Source of the DNA: an uncultured Bacteroidales bacterium | Lineage (GTDB): Bacteria; Bacteroidota; Bacteroidia; Bacteroidales; UBA932 | Assembly (NCBI GenBank): GCA_934667175.1 | Contig: CAKULN010000013.1 | Span: forward strand, 9,133-73,132 | Length of the DNA: 64,000 bases | Direction: 5' to 3' | Shown here: positions 43,813 through 53,519 of the stretch, piece after piece | Numbering within the stretch: position 1 is the stretch's first letter | How the letters are laid out: each line of letters begins with the position of its first letter | Translations under genes and position numbers: made by a program | Notes under the pieces: model-generated | Databases searched by the model: none | The model's input: the letters and a program-made list of their open reading frames with translations, nothing else | What the model was told of the DNA's origin: nothing

Positions 43813-46800
43813 ATGAACAGCACATATAATCCATGGAAAGATATTGTTCCATACACAACAGATGATACTCATAGTTTTAGAGGTCGAGACGAAGAAAAGC
43901 GGTATTTTCTCAGCATGATGGGAAATGCAGACTTTTCTGTACTATATGCACAATCCGGCATAGGAAAGACCTCGTTCATCAATGCCGGACTATATCCAGA
44001 ACTCAAGAAAAAGGGCTTCTTGTTCATTAGAATTGTTTTCCCTACAGATATACTGACGAGCCACCATGACGCTCCATACGAATTTTTCGAGAAGTGGTTC
44101 AAGGAGCAGATTTTCAAACAAATACCTGAGGACATACACAAAAGTCATAAAAACCCTCATAATGATGACATATTAACCTCTTCATTATGGTGGAATCTTC
44201 ATTCTATTGAATTAATTGAAAACTTGCCAGACCTTCCCACAAAGACCATTAAGCCATATCTGATCTTTGACCAATTCGAAGAAGTCTTTCAGAAAGCAAA
44301 TAAGGACAATCTATGCGCCATATTCACCATTATAGAAGAATTAACAGGAGAGAGGCCACCCGAAAAAATAATCAACGCTATCGAAAAAAACGAAGAAGAG
44401 GGTATTTATCTATCATATAACCAAGGGTTCAATTACAAGATTCTATTTTCTCTCAGAAAGGAATACCTTGCCGATTTCGATTACTGGACTAATGAAATGA
44501 ATTCCATTCCGCAACTATTGAGGAATAGAATGCTACTTCTCCCTTTCACAGAAGAACAAGCCAAAGAAGTAATCACACAGCAAACACATGATGGCAAACG
44601 TATTTCGGTATTTGACAATGTTGCTAATGACATTCTTACATTATTCAAGGACAGGAATATCAAGAATCGCAACTCGGGAAAATACGAAGCATTCTTGCTG
44701 TCTGTAGTTTGCAGCAGGTTATATCTCATATCAAATGCACTAGGCAACAAGCTTTTAAGCAGCGATGAAGTCAAACGAATCAATCTGGATAAACTTTTAC
44801 TTGATTTCTATGACGAGCGTATAACTAGTATTGGCATTCCGATAAAGCACCTTAAAATCATCGAAAATGAATTGATTGACGATTTCGGGGAGAGAAACCG
44901 AGTAAATGTCAATGCGATTAAACTCTCGGCTATTGATTTTCAGTCCAAGTACGAGAAACCGCTTGAGGATGCCCACCTCATCAGGTGGTCCTCTGACGGA
45001 TACATTGAGTTAATACATGATAAAATCGCTGAATTGATCAACCTTAGGCGTAAGCAAAAAAGGCTTCACTCTTGGAATGTCGTTCAGCGTTTAGGTATCT
45101 GTGTATTGCTGGTTCTGTCAGTCATTGCAATCGTACGACTTGGATGGTCTACTGTTCATGGCAAAGCAGCGTATTCCACACAGGAAGAGATGGAGAAATA
45201 TGATCCATATAAAGCCTCTAAAACATTCACGGCCACCAAAACCACATGGCCTAATGACTTTAAGAGTACTGTCATTGCGAATACCCTAAATAGAATAATA
45301 GAAATCGATACTGATAAAACGGTCAAGGACAGCGGCAATAGTATATACATCAACAGTTGTCCCTTCGTAGAAGAAATTAGGATCAAAGGTAAAGGACAAC
45401 AGATTTCCTACATCAATATCTCCGATTGCAACTCCCTATCGTTAATAGCATTATCAGATTCAATCAACTATATTCCGGTAATTGACAATTGTCCCAAAGT
45501 ACATTACATTAAGCTACCAGAACAATATAAGAATAGATACTCTATAATAAACGTTAATTCTGTTGGCAAGTTTACTATAGAAGTTCCTGAAAAACTAAAG
45601 AACAATTTCAAATGGCATGAAAATGCATTATGGGACACTAAAAAGAAACAGATCTGCTTTGTGAATGAAAATGTGGACTCTGTTATTCTATTCCCACAAG
45701 AATTAAGAGCACTAGATACGCTAAGATTTAATGGCAGGTTATTTTATAATGGAGCAAAGAGAAACGAGCCTTTCTTTCGCATCAATGGGGCGACATTGGA
45801 AAAGGTCGATTTATTTGATATGAAAGATATTCATTTAAATCTCATGAATGACAAAAGAACTCGAAATTTAAAAAAAATCGGAGCAGAAGCTTTTGCCAAT
45901 TGTAACGAATTAGTATCCGTAATATTGCCTGATAGTTTGACCACAATCGAAGATTGTGCTTTCTGGCAATGTTCAAAACTTCGCTCCATTGAGTTTTCAA
46001 AAGAATTAACCAAAATAGACCACTTTGCATTCTACGGCTGTAGTAAGATTGATTCCCTGTACCTGCCAGAAAAGTTGAGTTATATTGGAAATTCTTCATT
46101 TGCAATGTGCAAGAATTTGAGAGCTGTCCGACTTCCATCTTGCAATGTTCATTGGGCAACTATTACAACAAATGTTCTTGGGAATAGGAAAATTTTTGAG
46201 GAAGCCACTGCTTTTGATGGTTGTAATAATATTGATGTATTTTATAGAAATGACAGTACATTTCTCACAAACTTACACATTATAAAAGATGACAATGCTT
46301 ATGTGTACTATAATGTATCTAACAATAATAATCTACCTGATGGATTTATTATAAAAGATAGCACACTATATTATCGATTCGGCGGATTAAACTCAATTGT
46401 TAGTTATAAAGGCACGAAGGAAGTTTATACTAATAAATGTGTTTATAATCCAAAGGATCCTTGTCATGTTTTTGATTCATTCTTATTGTTCAGAGGTGAT
46501 TTGTCAAAACTTCATAATATCCATTTTTCAAACGTCAATTGTTACGAGCCCATCTTTTATCTAATTCCCAATACGTTAGCAAAAGAGCTTAATATCTCTG
46601 TACCATATCACTGCCGTAAGAATTATATTGAATTGTATAATAATAGTTTCAAGACAATAAAGGAAGACTCCTTTTCGTTACGGGTATGGAATCAATTTAG
46701 AACTATGTATTCAAACACCATATATTCGTCACAATACTTCGGGATACTTACGTATATAGGATTACTATTAGTGTTATCTGTTGTATCCTACATTATATAT

Positions 46801-49206
46801 AGAAAAGTTAAATGTACACTACCTAAGCTAAATGCAATAATAAAAACAATTCTTTCCGTGTTCTGTTTTCTATTTATCTGGATTGTTTCTTATTGGCCAA
46901 TATTCTTCTTATGGTTTAGAACAGGCTTTAGTGGAAGCTATACTGGAATAGTAGGAATGATTTTAGGATTAGTATTTGGAATTATAATCGCTTTACTATT
47001 CACTTGGCTGCTTGTCTTTGACACGAAAACAGATGTTTTCGTCATATTATCGAAAATCTGGTTTCAAATACGTTCGATAACACTTAATGACATTGGTCAG
47101 GTTCATCGTAGATTAATAAGTCTAATTAAAAGCCATAAACTTATTTCATCACTAATACTTACAGCATTAGTAATAGCAACAATAGTATTATCGTTATGGT
47201 ACAATAGATTGCTTATTGAAAAGGAGTCTTTTACTAAAAAAGATTTGACAAAAATGTCCATATGTATTATCAGAACCCCAAAACAAAAAAGAATTCTTTC
47301 CGAACGAATCTGTAAAGATTTTAATATAAATAACATAAGCGAGAAACGAATTAAGTGCAATGGTCATTCCGCACGAGTAAATTATGTATCAATCAGTCCT
47401 AATGATAGTATTATCGCATCAGCTTCCGATGATGGATCCATCAAATTATGGCAAATCGGATCTTACAAAGAGATTAGAGCATTTTATCACGATGATTGTG
47501 TGAATAGTGTATCATTTAGTCAAGGTGGCAAGTCAATAATTTCAGCCTCAGACGATAAAACTGCAATAGTTTGGGATGTTGAAAATGGAAAAATGCTGCG
47601 AACACTTCAGCATGATAAGGCCGTTAAGTTCTCACTATTTTGTCCCAATGGAAGATATGCAGTCACAGCATCAGACTACACTGTCAAATTATGGGATACA
47701 ATCACTTGGAATGCTATATTCGAATTCAACACAGACGACCATTGGTTCAGCATAATCAGCTCTATTAGTTTTAGTCCGGACAGTAAATTAATAGCCATTT
47801 CAAGTTCTTCTGGTACCGTATCCATATGGGATGTAAATAACCGACAAAAAGTCAAAACATTCAAATACAATCAGAGAGTTAATTCCGCAGAATTCAGTCA
47901 TAATAGTCAATTGCTTCTAACTACGACAGATGATGAAATCATCCTGAAAAATATTGTAGATGACACTATAGCAAAGCGTATAAATCGGGATGAATTAGAA
48001 TATTGGAAAGGAGATATTAAATCAGCAACATTTAGTCAAGATGACAGTCAGATTTTAGTATTAAGAAAATATTCAATAGAAGTATTAGATCTTAATGATA
48101 ACAACAACAGTTTAATAATCCGTAATGATTTCGTCCCATACACCACTTTTGATCATAAATGCCAACATATAGTTAGTACATCATCAAAATATGGATATAT
48201 TAGGTATTGGGATATTAATAATAGTCAAATACCTATTTGGCAATCTGAATACACATATTATAATGATGCTAATTATTATTGTAACGAGAAAATCGCGATC
48301 CTAAGCACTCAAGACAGTGTTGAAGTTTGGAATACAAAATCCTCACTTAACAAAATATACGCCTTTAGTAATTCTGAGCCATGGGCAATCAGCAATAACG
48401 GTTCACTGCTACTTACATCAGACCGCGATTCCATAGAACTAATTCAGACAAAAAACGGAGATAAGGTCTGGAGTACAAAAAGGACAACAAAAACCAACTC
48501 GTTTGAATTTAGTCCTAATAATTGTAGCATATTAGTTCAGTCAAGAGATACAACCTCAATAATGGATATCGCAAATGGAAGCATATTACAAGCATATAAA
48601 AACTATGCCTCTAAAGCATATTTTAGTCCAGAAGGGAATTATATCGCATCCATAGAAGGTGATAATATAACTTTATGGGATAACAACGGTAAAAGACTTT
48701 ATACTCTTCCACATAACAGCTATGTTAGATTTTTGATGTTTAGCCCAACTGGAAAAATCTTATTAGGTTTTACATATAACACAATGTCAATATGGGATAC
48801 AAGTACCGGAACATGTATCAAGGAAGTTGAAAATAGTGGCATTTCATACGAGGAGCGAGATAAACCACTACAAATAACTGATTCATTAATAATAGCCTAT
48901 AATTTCGCATATAACTTTCACAATGATGTATCAATAAAGTTCAATAATAACTATTGCAATATTCAACAATGCTCCAAGGATAAAAATGTATATGCATCTT
49001 CATATGGTGATGATACCATATATTCATCTTCCATTGAGGAGATAATGGATGGAAAGGAATTTCAAAAGTGTTATAAAGTACAACACCGTATAAAAAAACT
49101 ATCAATGATTAGAAAGAATCGATTCATATACATTAGTATTAATAACGGGGCATTTGAATGTAGGGAGCTATCTCTTAATGAACTGATTCGATTAGCCAGA
49201 CATTAA
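43813..49206 (+). CDS. Giant nSTAND ATPase with BspA-type LRRs, five TM helices and WD40 propeller
   Basis: 1797 residues. An nSTAND1-type NTPase (about 5-410) with FRGRDEEKR, Walker A AQSGIGKTSFINAG (about 46-59) and Walker B YLIFDQFEEVF (about 149-159). One TM helix (about 426-444) follows a basic stretch. The next 500 residues include BspA-type leucine-rich repeats (about 676-776: IGAEAFANCNELVSVILPDS, then two more). Four more helices lie at about 974-996, 1011-1036, 1043-1070 and 1110-1134. WD40 repeats fill 1182-1790 (HSARVNYVSISPNDSIIASA and many others). Basic loops on the expected sides put the ATPase in the cytoplasm and both the LRR and WD40 sections outside. AT-rich. Most likely the sensor/ATPase for the TIR protein 1 nt upstream. 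Confidence 0.88.
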   Translation: MNSTYNPWKDIVPYTTDDTHSFRGRDEEKRYFLSMMGNADFSVLYAQSGIGKTSFINAGLYPELKKKGFLFIRIVFPTDILTSHHDAPYEFFEKWFKEQIFKQIPEDIHKSHKNPHNDDILTSSLWWNLHSIELIENLPDLPTKTIKPYLIFDQFEEVFQKANKDNLCAIFTIIEELTGERPPEKIINAIEKNEEEGIYLSYNQGFNYKILFSLRKEYLADFDYWTNEMNSIPQLLRNRMLLLPFTEEQAKEVITQQTHDGKRISVFDNVANDILTLFKDRNIKNRNSGKYEAFLLSVVCSRLYLISNALGNKLLSSDEVKRINLDKLLLDFYDERITSIGIPIKHLKIIENELIDDFGERNRVNVNAIKLSAIDFQSKYEKPLEDAHLIRWSSDGYIELIHDKIAELINLRRKQKRLHSWNVVQRLGICVLLVLSVIAIVRLGWSTVHGKAAYSTQEEMEKYDPYKASKTFTATKTTWPNDFKSTVIANTLNRIIEIDTDKTVKDSGNSIYINSCPFVEEIRIKGKGQQISYINISDCNSLSLIALSDSINYIPVIDNCPKVHYIKLPEQYKNRYSIINVNSVGKFTIEVPEKLKNNFKWHENALWDTKKKQICFVNENVDSVILFPQELRALDTLRFNGRLFYNGAKRNEPFFRINGATLEKVDLFDMKDIHLNLMNDKRTRNLKKIGAEAFANCNELVSVILPDSLTTIEDCAFWQCSKLRSIEFSKELTKIDHFAFYGCSKIDSLYLPEKLSYIGNSSFAMCKNLRAVRLPSCNVHWATITTNVLGNRKIFEEATAFDGCNNIDVFYRNDSTFLTNLHIIKDDNAYVYYNVSNNNNLPDGFIIKDSTLYYRFGGLNSIVSYKGTKEVYTNKCVYNPKDPCHVFDSFLLFRGDLSKLHNIHFSNVNCYEPIFYLIPNTLAKELNISVPYHCRKNYIELYNNSFKTIKEDSFSLRVWNQFRTMYSNTIYSSQYFGILTYIGLLLVLSVVSYIIYRKVKCTLPKLNAIIKTILSVFCFLFIWIVSYWPIFFLWFRTGFSGSYTGIVGMILGLVFGIIIALLFTWLLVFDTKTDVFVILSKIWFQIRSITLNDIGQVHRRLISLIKSHKLISSLILTALVIATIVLSLWYNRLLIEKESFTKKDLTKMSICIIRTPKQKRILSERICKDFNINNISEKRIKCNGHSARVNYVSISPNDSIIASASDDGSIKLWQIGSYKEIRAFYHDDCVNSVSFSQGGKSIISASDDKTAIVWDVENGKMLRTLQHDKAVKFSLFCPNGRYAVTASDYTVKLWDTITWNAIFEFNTDDHWFSIISSISFSPDSKLIAISSSSGTVSIWDVNNRQKVKTFKYNQRVNSAEFSHNSQLLLTTTDDEIILKNIVDDTIAKRINRDELEYWKGDIKSATFSQDDSQILVLRKYSIEVLDLNDNNNSLIIRNDFVPYTTFDHKCQHIVSTSSKYGYIRYWDINNSQIPIWQSEYTYYNDANYYCNEKIAILSTQDSVEVWNTKSSLNKIYAFSNSEPWAISNNGSLLLTSDRDSIELIQTKNGDKVWSTKRTTKTNSFEFSPNNCSILVQSRDTTSIMDIANGSILQAYKNYASKAYFSPEGNYIASIEGDNITLWDNNGKRLYTLPHNSYVRFLMFSPTGKILLGFTYNTMSIWDTSTGTCIKEVENSGISYEERDKPLQITDSLIIAYNFAYNFHNDVSIKFNNNYCNIQQCSKDKNVYASSYGDDTIYSSSIEEIMDGKEFQKCYKVQHRIKKLSMIRKNRFIYISINNGAFECRELSLNELIRLARH

Positions 49207-49238
49207 GTCAATACTTTTTAAAAGATTATAACTTCTCA

Positions 49239-49742
49239 ATGGCACATATAGGAGATATGGAAACAAACAATGATAATCAACTCCAGTTGTTGATAAAAAT
49301 GTACGACGAGTGTCAATCACAACGTCGTCATCATGAGAAATCACGAACCACACTGTCGATATGTCTTATCACAGCATACACGACAATATTCGGATTTGCC
49401 GCTGACGGGGCACTAAGCTGGCTATTCGCTTGTATTATGATTCTCTTCCTATCACTTATAGGAATGCTCTCTGTTATGGCATATTCAGAGAGATATAATT
49501 TCTACTGGCGAAGAAGTCAATGTATTAGAACATATTTAGACCAAACATATGCAAATGGAACAATAGGGAATCTTTTGAGTAAAGCAAAAACATATGTTCC
49601 GGTTGATAAAGATGAGCGAAAGTCTCCCGATAGTTGGCCTAAATGTTTAAACCATCACCATATTTGGCTGCTCATTCATCGGGCTGTTTTTATTTTCTGT
49701 AGCGCTGCCATGATATGGATTATTGCTCAAATGTGTGCATAG
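49239..49742 (+). CDS. Small multi-pass membrane protein
   Basis: 167 residues. A charged N-terminus (about 1-36) with MYDECQSQRRHHEKSRT, two adjacent helices (about 37-55 and 58-83), a cytoplasmic section with a conserved-looking YSERYNFYWRRSQCIRTYLD, and a C-terminal helix (about 142-167). The pattern is like the two-helix SLATT or DUF4231-type effectors seen beside nucleotide-signalling systems, but the match is by eye only. There are two possible starts (49239, 49257). It lies 32 nt after the WD40 gene and 25 nt before prsW. Confidence 0.7.
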   Translation: MAHIGDMETNNDNQLQLLIKMYDECQSQRRHHEKSRTTLSICLITAYTTIFGFAADGALSWLFACIMILFLSLIGMLSVMAYSERYNFYWRRSQCIRTYLDQTYANGTIGNLLSKAKTYVPVDKDERKSPDSWPKCLNHHHIWLLIHRAVFIFCSAAMIWIIAQMCA

Positions 49743-49767
49743 TATCCGACTTACACATATAATTGAC

Positions 49768-50493
49768 ATGAATATCATAGTACTCATAACCGCCCTTCTA
49801 CCAGTTGCGATCCTTTTGGCTGCAATCTACCTCAAGGACAAGGCGGCACCAGAGCCGGCCGGGCAGCTGGCCAAGGCTTTCGGGTTCGGGGTGGTTTCTG
49901 TCGGGCTGGCGATCGGGCTGTCAACGTTGTTTGAGGCGGCGGGGTTATATTCACAATGGGATCCTTACAACGCCAACAGAGTACGGATGGCGTTTTTCGG
50001 GGCGGCGATTCCGGAGGAGACGGCCAAGCTGTTCATGCTTTGGTTGTTGCTGAGGAGGAATCGGTTCTTTGATGAGAATATGGACGGGATCGTCTATGCG
50101 GTTTTTGTCTCGTTGGGATTCGCTGCATTCGAGAATATCTCTTATCTGTTCAGCAACTCCGAGTCATTCCTATCCGTCGGGATCATGCGGGCGTGCACAG
50201 CCATTCCGGGGCATTTCTGCTTTGGAATACTTATGGGGTACTACTATTCGCTCGCGACATTCGGGGATAAGGCGACTTTGAGAAACAAGATATTTGCTTG
50301 GCTGATTCCTGTCATGACGCACGGTTTCTATGACGCTATTCTGCTCATAGCCAATGTTCCACCAGCGGTCAGTGCCATACTATCGGTCATATTCTTTCTG
50401 TTCCTTTGCTGGATGGGGAAGACGGCCAAGAGGAAGATACTAGATGTTTTGAAAAAAGATGGAATAAGAGGATCACACAACTCAACAAATTAA
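49768..50493 (+). CDS. PrsW-family membrane protease
   Basis: Multi-pass membrane protein of the PrsW/CAAX-protease-like superfamily, 241 residues from ATG 49768. Motifs: FGAAIPEETAKLFMLWLLL with the EExxK signature (about 82-87), FAAFENISYLF, and the histidines in AIPGHFCFG and VMTHGFYDA. PrsW in Bacillus cleaves an anti-sigma factor, but members also occur in unrelated clusters. Its base composition is GC-richer than the genes on both sides, like the M48 unit 7 kb upstream. It ends 14 nt before the second SIR2/TIR gene. Confidence 0.88.
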   Translation: MNIIVLITALLPVAILLAAIYLKDKAAPEPAGQLAKAFGFGVVSVGLAIGLSTLFEAAGLYSQWDPYNANRVRMAFFGAAIPEETAKLFMLWLLLRRNRFFDENMDGIVYAVFVSLGFAAFENISYLFSNSESFLSVGIMRACTAIPGHFCFGILMGYYYSLATFGDKATLRNKIFAWLIPVMTHGFYDAILLIANVPPAVSAILSVIFFLFLCWMGKTAKRKILDVLKKDGIRGSHNSTN

Positions 50494-50507
50494 TTATCAA
50501 ACAGATT

Positions 50508-51923
50508 ATGGATTTAGACTTAATGATTAGCAGCACATACAATCCCAACATAGTAGTTCCTGACGATGAAAGACTATGGGATCTATTAATCAGCCAGGTG
50601 ATTAATGGGAATGTCATTCCCGTTATCGGAACTGAATTAACAAACTGTGAAGGTGAAAGTATAAGTGACATTTTGGTCAGGAATATTTCGTCTCTATGCA
50701 ACATGAAAGATCCGGCCAATAATTTTTCTCAACTTATTCCACGCTTTAATGTTGAGCGAAAAAATGATGACATCTATAGATTCATATATGGAATACTGTC
50801 AAAAGACGCTAATCAGAAACTAACAGCACCATCAGAAGATCTTATTAAATTATTGTCTATCAAATACTTTCCTTTCGTAATATATACATCATATGACCCA
50901 ACAGTCGAAAAAGCGATGAGATGCATCCATGGCGAAAACCTTCGCATATATTCTTTTGATAATAATGCTGATACAAATGATGACATTCCCACACAAGACA
51001 ATCTTAAAACACCTACTATATACTATATATTCGGTAAAGCCAATGGTGATGGACAAAGATTTGTGTTGAGCGATAAAGACATGCTCGATTTTGCAAGTTC
51101 ATGGCTAATAGAAACTGATAATACTAGCAAAGCAAAACCGGCCAATCTGTCTAATACATTGGCAAACAAGTTCCTTCTAGTATTAGGATGCAACTACAAT
51201 GATTGGCTATTCCGTTTCATTTGGTTTGCCATGAAGAATAACAAAATAAAACGTATCAGCAACGATGAGCAAAAAATTGGCCTCCTAACTGTTAATCATA
51301 AGGCGAATGATGAACTTATTGATTTTCTTATGCGTTCCAATACCCTAACTCAGACAATCCCCTTACATGACTTTATAGAAGAATTACGCAGCAGAGTTTC
51401 ACTAAAAGAGAATCTTATAAGTAAATCAAATTTGCTGTTGAAGTTTGACAAACCACGCTGCAATACTGATGTATTTATCAGTTACTCACGATCAGACAAA
51501 AAGTTAGTTGAACAATTATATTCAATCATGACTGATATGGGGATTGATGTGTGGTATGATAAAAATAATCTTGGAGTTGGTTCTGAATTTTGGAAAGACA
51601 TTCGGCATGCAATACGCACAACAAAAATTTTCGTACCGATTCTCACGAGTAGTATCAAGAAGCAATACCGCGAGGAGCATGTGTACCGGGATGAATGGTA
51701 TGAGGCTATTATAAGAAAGCGTCGTCTAGGCAAAGTGACCTACATCTGTCCTTTATGCACAGATGATTTTAATATTGAGGATAAAGAATCAGATATTCCA
51801 GAGACTCTGAAAACACATAATGTCTATACAATCTCTTTGAATTCAGTTGATGATTGTCTGCTTGGTTTTGCAAAAGAAATATGGTCTGAACTATTAGCTC
51901 TCAAAGAAAAAGAATATGACTAA
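50508..51923 (+). CDS. SIR2-like/TIR fusion protein (second copy)
   Basis: 471 residues from ATG 50508 (MDLDLMISSTYNPN). The SIR2-like half (about 14-280) has VINGNVIPVIGTELTN, FVIYTSYDPTVEKAM and FLLVLGCNYNDWLFRFIW. The TIR half (about 318-460) is textbook: TDVFISYSRSDKKLVEQLYS, GIDVWYDKNNLGVGSEFW, KIFVPILTSS, with the candidate NADase glutamate in YRDEWYEAI (about 394-399). The layout equals that of 42408-43811, so the two are paralogues. Its stop overlaps the nSTAND gene by 8 nt, so translation is coupled to that partner. Confidence 0.85.
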   Translation: MDLDLMISSTYNPNIVVPDDERLWDLLISQVINGNVIPVIGTELTNCEGESISDILVRNISSLCNMKDPANNFSQLIPRFNVERKNDDIYRFIYGILSKDANQKLTAPSEDLIKLLSIKYFPFVIYTSYDPTVEKAMRCIHGENLRIYSFDNNADTNDDIPTQDNLKTPTIYYIFGKANGDGQRFVLSDKDMLDFASSWLIETDNTSKAKPANLSNTLANKFLLVLGCNYNDWLFRFIWFAMKNNKIKRISNDEQKIGLLTVNHKANDELIDFLMRSNTLTQTIPLHDFIEELRSRVSLKENLISKSNLLLKFDKPRCNTDVFISYSRSDKKLVEQLYSIMTDMGIDVWYDKNNLGVGSEFWKDIRHAIRTTKIFVPILTSSIKKQYREEHVYRDEWYEAIIRKRRLGKVTYICPLCTDDFNIEDKESDIPETLKTHNVYTISLNSVDDCLLGFAKEIWSELLALKEKEYD

Positions 51924-53508
51924 AATAACGAAAAATCCGTGGTTGGGATTGAAATCTTACGAGGAGGATGATAAATTATTCGGAAGAGACAAAGAGACAT
52001 ACGACATCGCCAATATAATAGTCAATGGCTTCAATTCTATCATCTTCGGCAAATCAGGAATTGGTAAAACATCGCTTCTGAAAGCAGGAGTGTTCCCATT
52101 GCTGCGCTATGAAGACTTCCATCCTATATATATTCGCCTTGAGTATGATAATACTACATACGATTCAAATTTGTATTATCTGTCACAGATTGAGAATGCG
52201 ATAAAGCAAAGCGCAACTGGAGTTACCATAACAACCAACTCGGAGCATAAGTGTATAACAACATTATCTGATATATTGGACAAATATAATTATACTACAA
52301 CGAGAGGAATCAACCTGACTCCTGTATTTGTGTTTGATCAGTTTGAGGAATTATTCTCTCTAAACGAGCCAAAATATCACCATAGAATCACTCGTGTGTT
52401 TCAAGATTTATCATCGATTCTCAACGGAAACTCAATTCCCAATTACCGTATCGTTATTTGCTTAAGGGAAGACTATTTATATTGCATAGAAAAATATAGC
52501 GATTCTATACCTGCTTTAAAACGCAATCGATATTGTCTACAGGATTTGTCGAAAGATGAGGCTTACGAGGTTATAACAAAACCTGAAAAAGACTTATTAG
52601 GTAGCGACGTGGCCAATAAGATTTTGCTAAAACTATCATCTAATGGGAAGAATGAAATTAATGCGACAATGTTGTCTCTTTATATGTCGCAGTTATTTGA
52701 CAAAATGGTCACATTAGGGGTTAGCACAATCACTTCAACTATTCTGCTTCAATTCGGAGATGATATCATCTCCAGATTCTACTATGACTGCATAAAGGAC
52801 ATTTCCCCTAAATCAATTGATTATATTGAAGAGCATCTCGTTACTTCAGGTGGATATCGACATAACATCCCCTTGGAAGATGCTCTGGCGGCCGGGGTCC
52901 AGTATTCAGAAATGCAGATTCTTAACAAAAAGAGAATTATTAATATCGAGCCAAGACACAACAATATTAATTACATCGAATTCACACACGATGTATTATG
53001 TCCAATCATAATCAAGCACCGAAATGAACGCTATATTAGAGAGGAGGGGAAACGATTCAGACAGAAAATAGTTGAAATACTGTCGCTATTTATTATAGTA
53101 TCATGTATCACCGTTTATTTAACTTACCAACATAAAACACAGAAACTTAAAAACGACTTACATGAAAGACAGATTAAAATGGAACACGACAAGAATGATT
53201 CAATTAATCTGCTCAATAAGCATCTTCAGATTCAAAAGGACTCTATTGAATGGCTATATACTTCCTCACAAAATAGCCGAGATTCTTTAGCAGAACTATA
53301 TGTAGAAAAACAAAAGCAGGAGAACGAGTTACATATGGCATATATCAAGTTGAAAGAAAAGGATGACTCTCTTAGGAATGAATATTCTCTTTTCCAGTCG
53401 ATTAAGAGCAATCAAATCGAGGCTCTCAATCAAACAATTATAGAGTTAAACAACAAACTACACGAGAAGGATAAGACCACTAAAGAAATGAAAGAGTTTG
53501 GACTATAA
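51916..53508 (+). CDS. Short nSTAND ATPase with TM helix and coiled coil
   Basis: 530 residues. The NTPase (about 5-370) is related to that of the 1797-residue protein: NPWLGLKSYEEDDKLFGRDK, Walker A GKSGIGKTSLLKAG (about 45-58), Walker B PVFVFDQFEELF (about 136-147). A basic segment (NERYIREEGKRFRQK) precedes one TM helix (about 388-408), and the last 120 residues are a heptad-rich coiled coil predicted outside the cytoplasm. It has no LRR, WD40 or TPR sensor. Start overlaps the TIR gene by 8 nt; the next gene starts 12 nt after the stop. Probably a signal transducer whose sensor is another protein. Confidence 0.85.
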   Translation: MTKITKNPWLGLKSYEEDDKLFGRDKETYDIANIIVNGFNSIIFGKSGIGKTSLLKAGVFPLLRYEDFHPIYIRLEYDNTTYDSNLYYLSQIENAIKQSATGVTITTNSEHKCITTLSDILDKYNYTTTRGINLTPVFVFDQFEELFSLNEPKYHHRITRVFQDLSSILNGNSIPNYRIVICLREDYLYCIEKYSDSIPALKRNRYCLQDLSKDEAYEVITKPEKDLLGSDVANKILLKLSSNGKNEINATMLSLYMSQLFDKMVTLGVSTITSTILLQFGDDIISRFYYDCIKDISPKSIDYIEEHLVTSGGYRHNIPLEDALAAGVQYSEMQILNKKRIINIEPRHNNINYIEFTHDVLCPIIIKHRNERYIREEGKRFRQKIVEILSLFIIVSCITVYLTYQHKTQKLKNDLHERQIKMEHDKNDSINLLNKHLQIQKDSIEWLYTSSQNSRDSLAELYVEKQKQENELHMAYIKLKEKDDSLRNEYSLFQSIKSNQIEALNQTIIELNNKLHEKDKTTKEMKEFGL

Positions 53509-53519
53509 CACGTAACACG

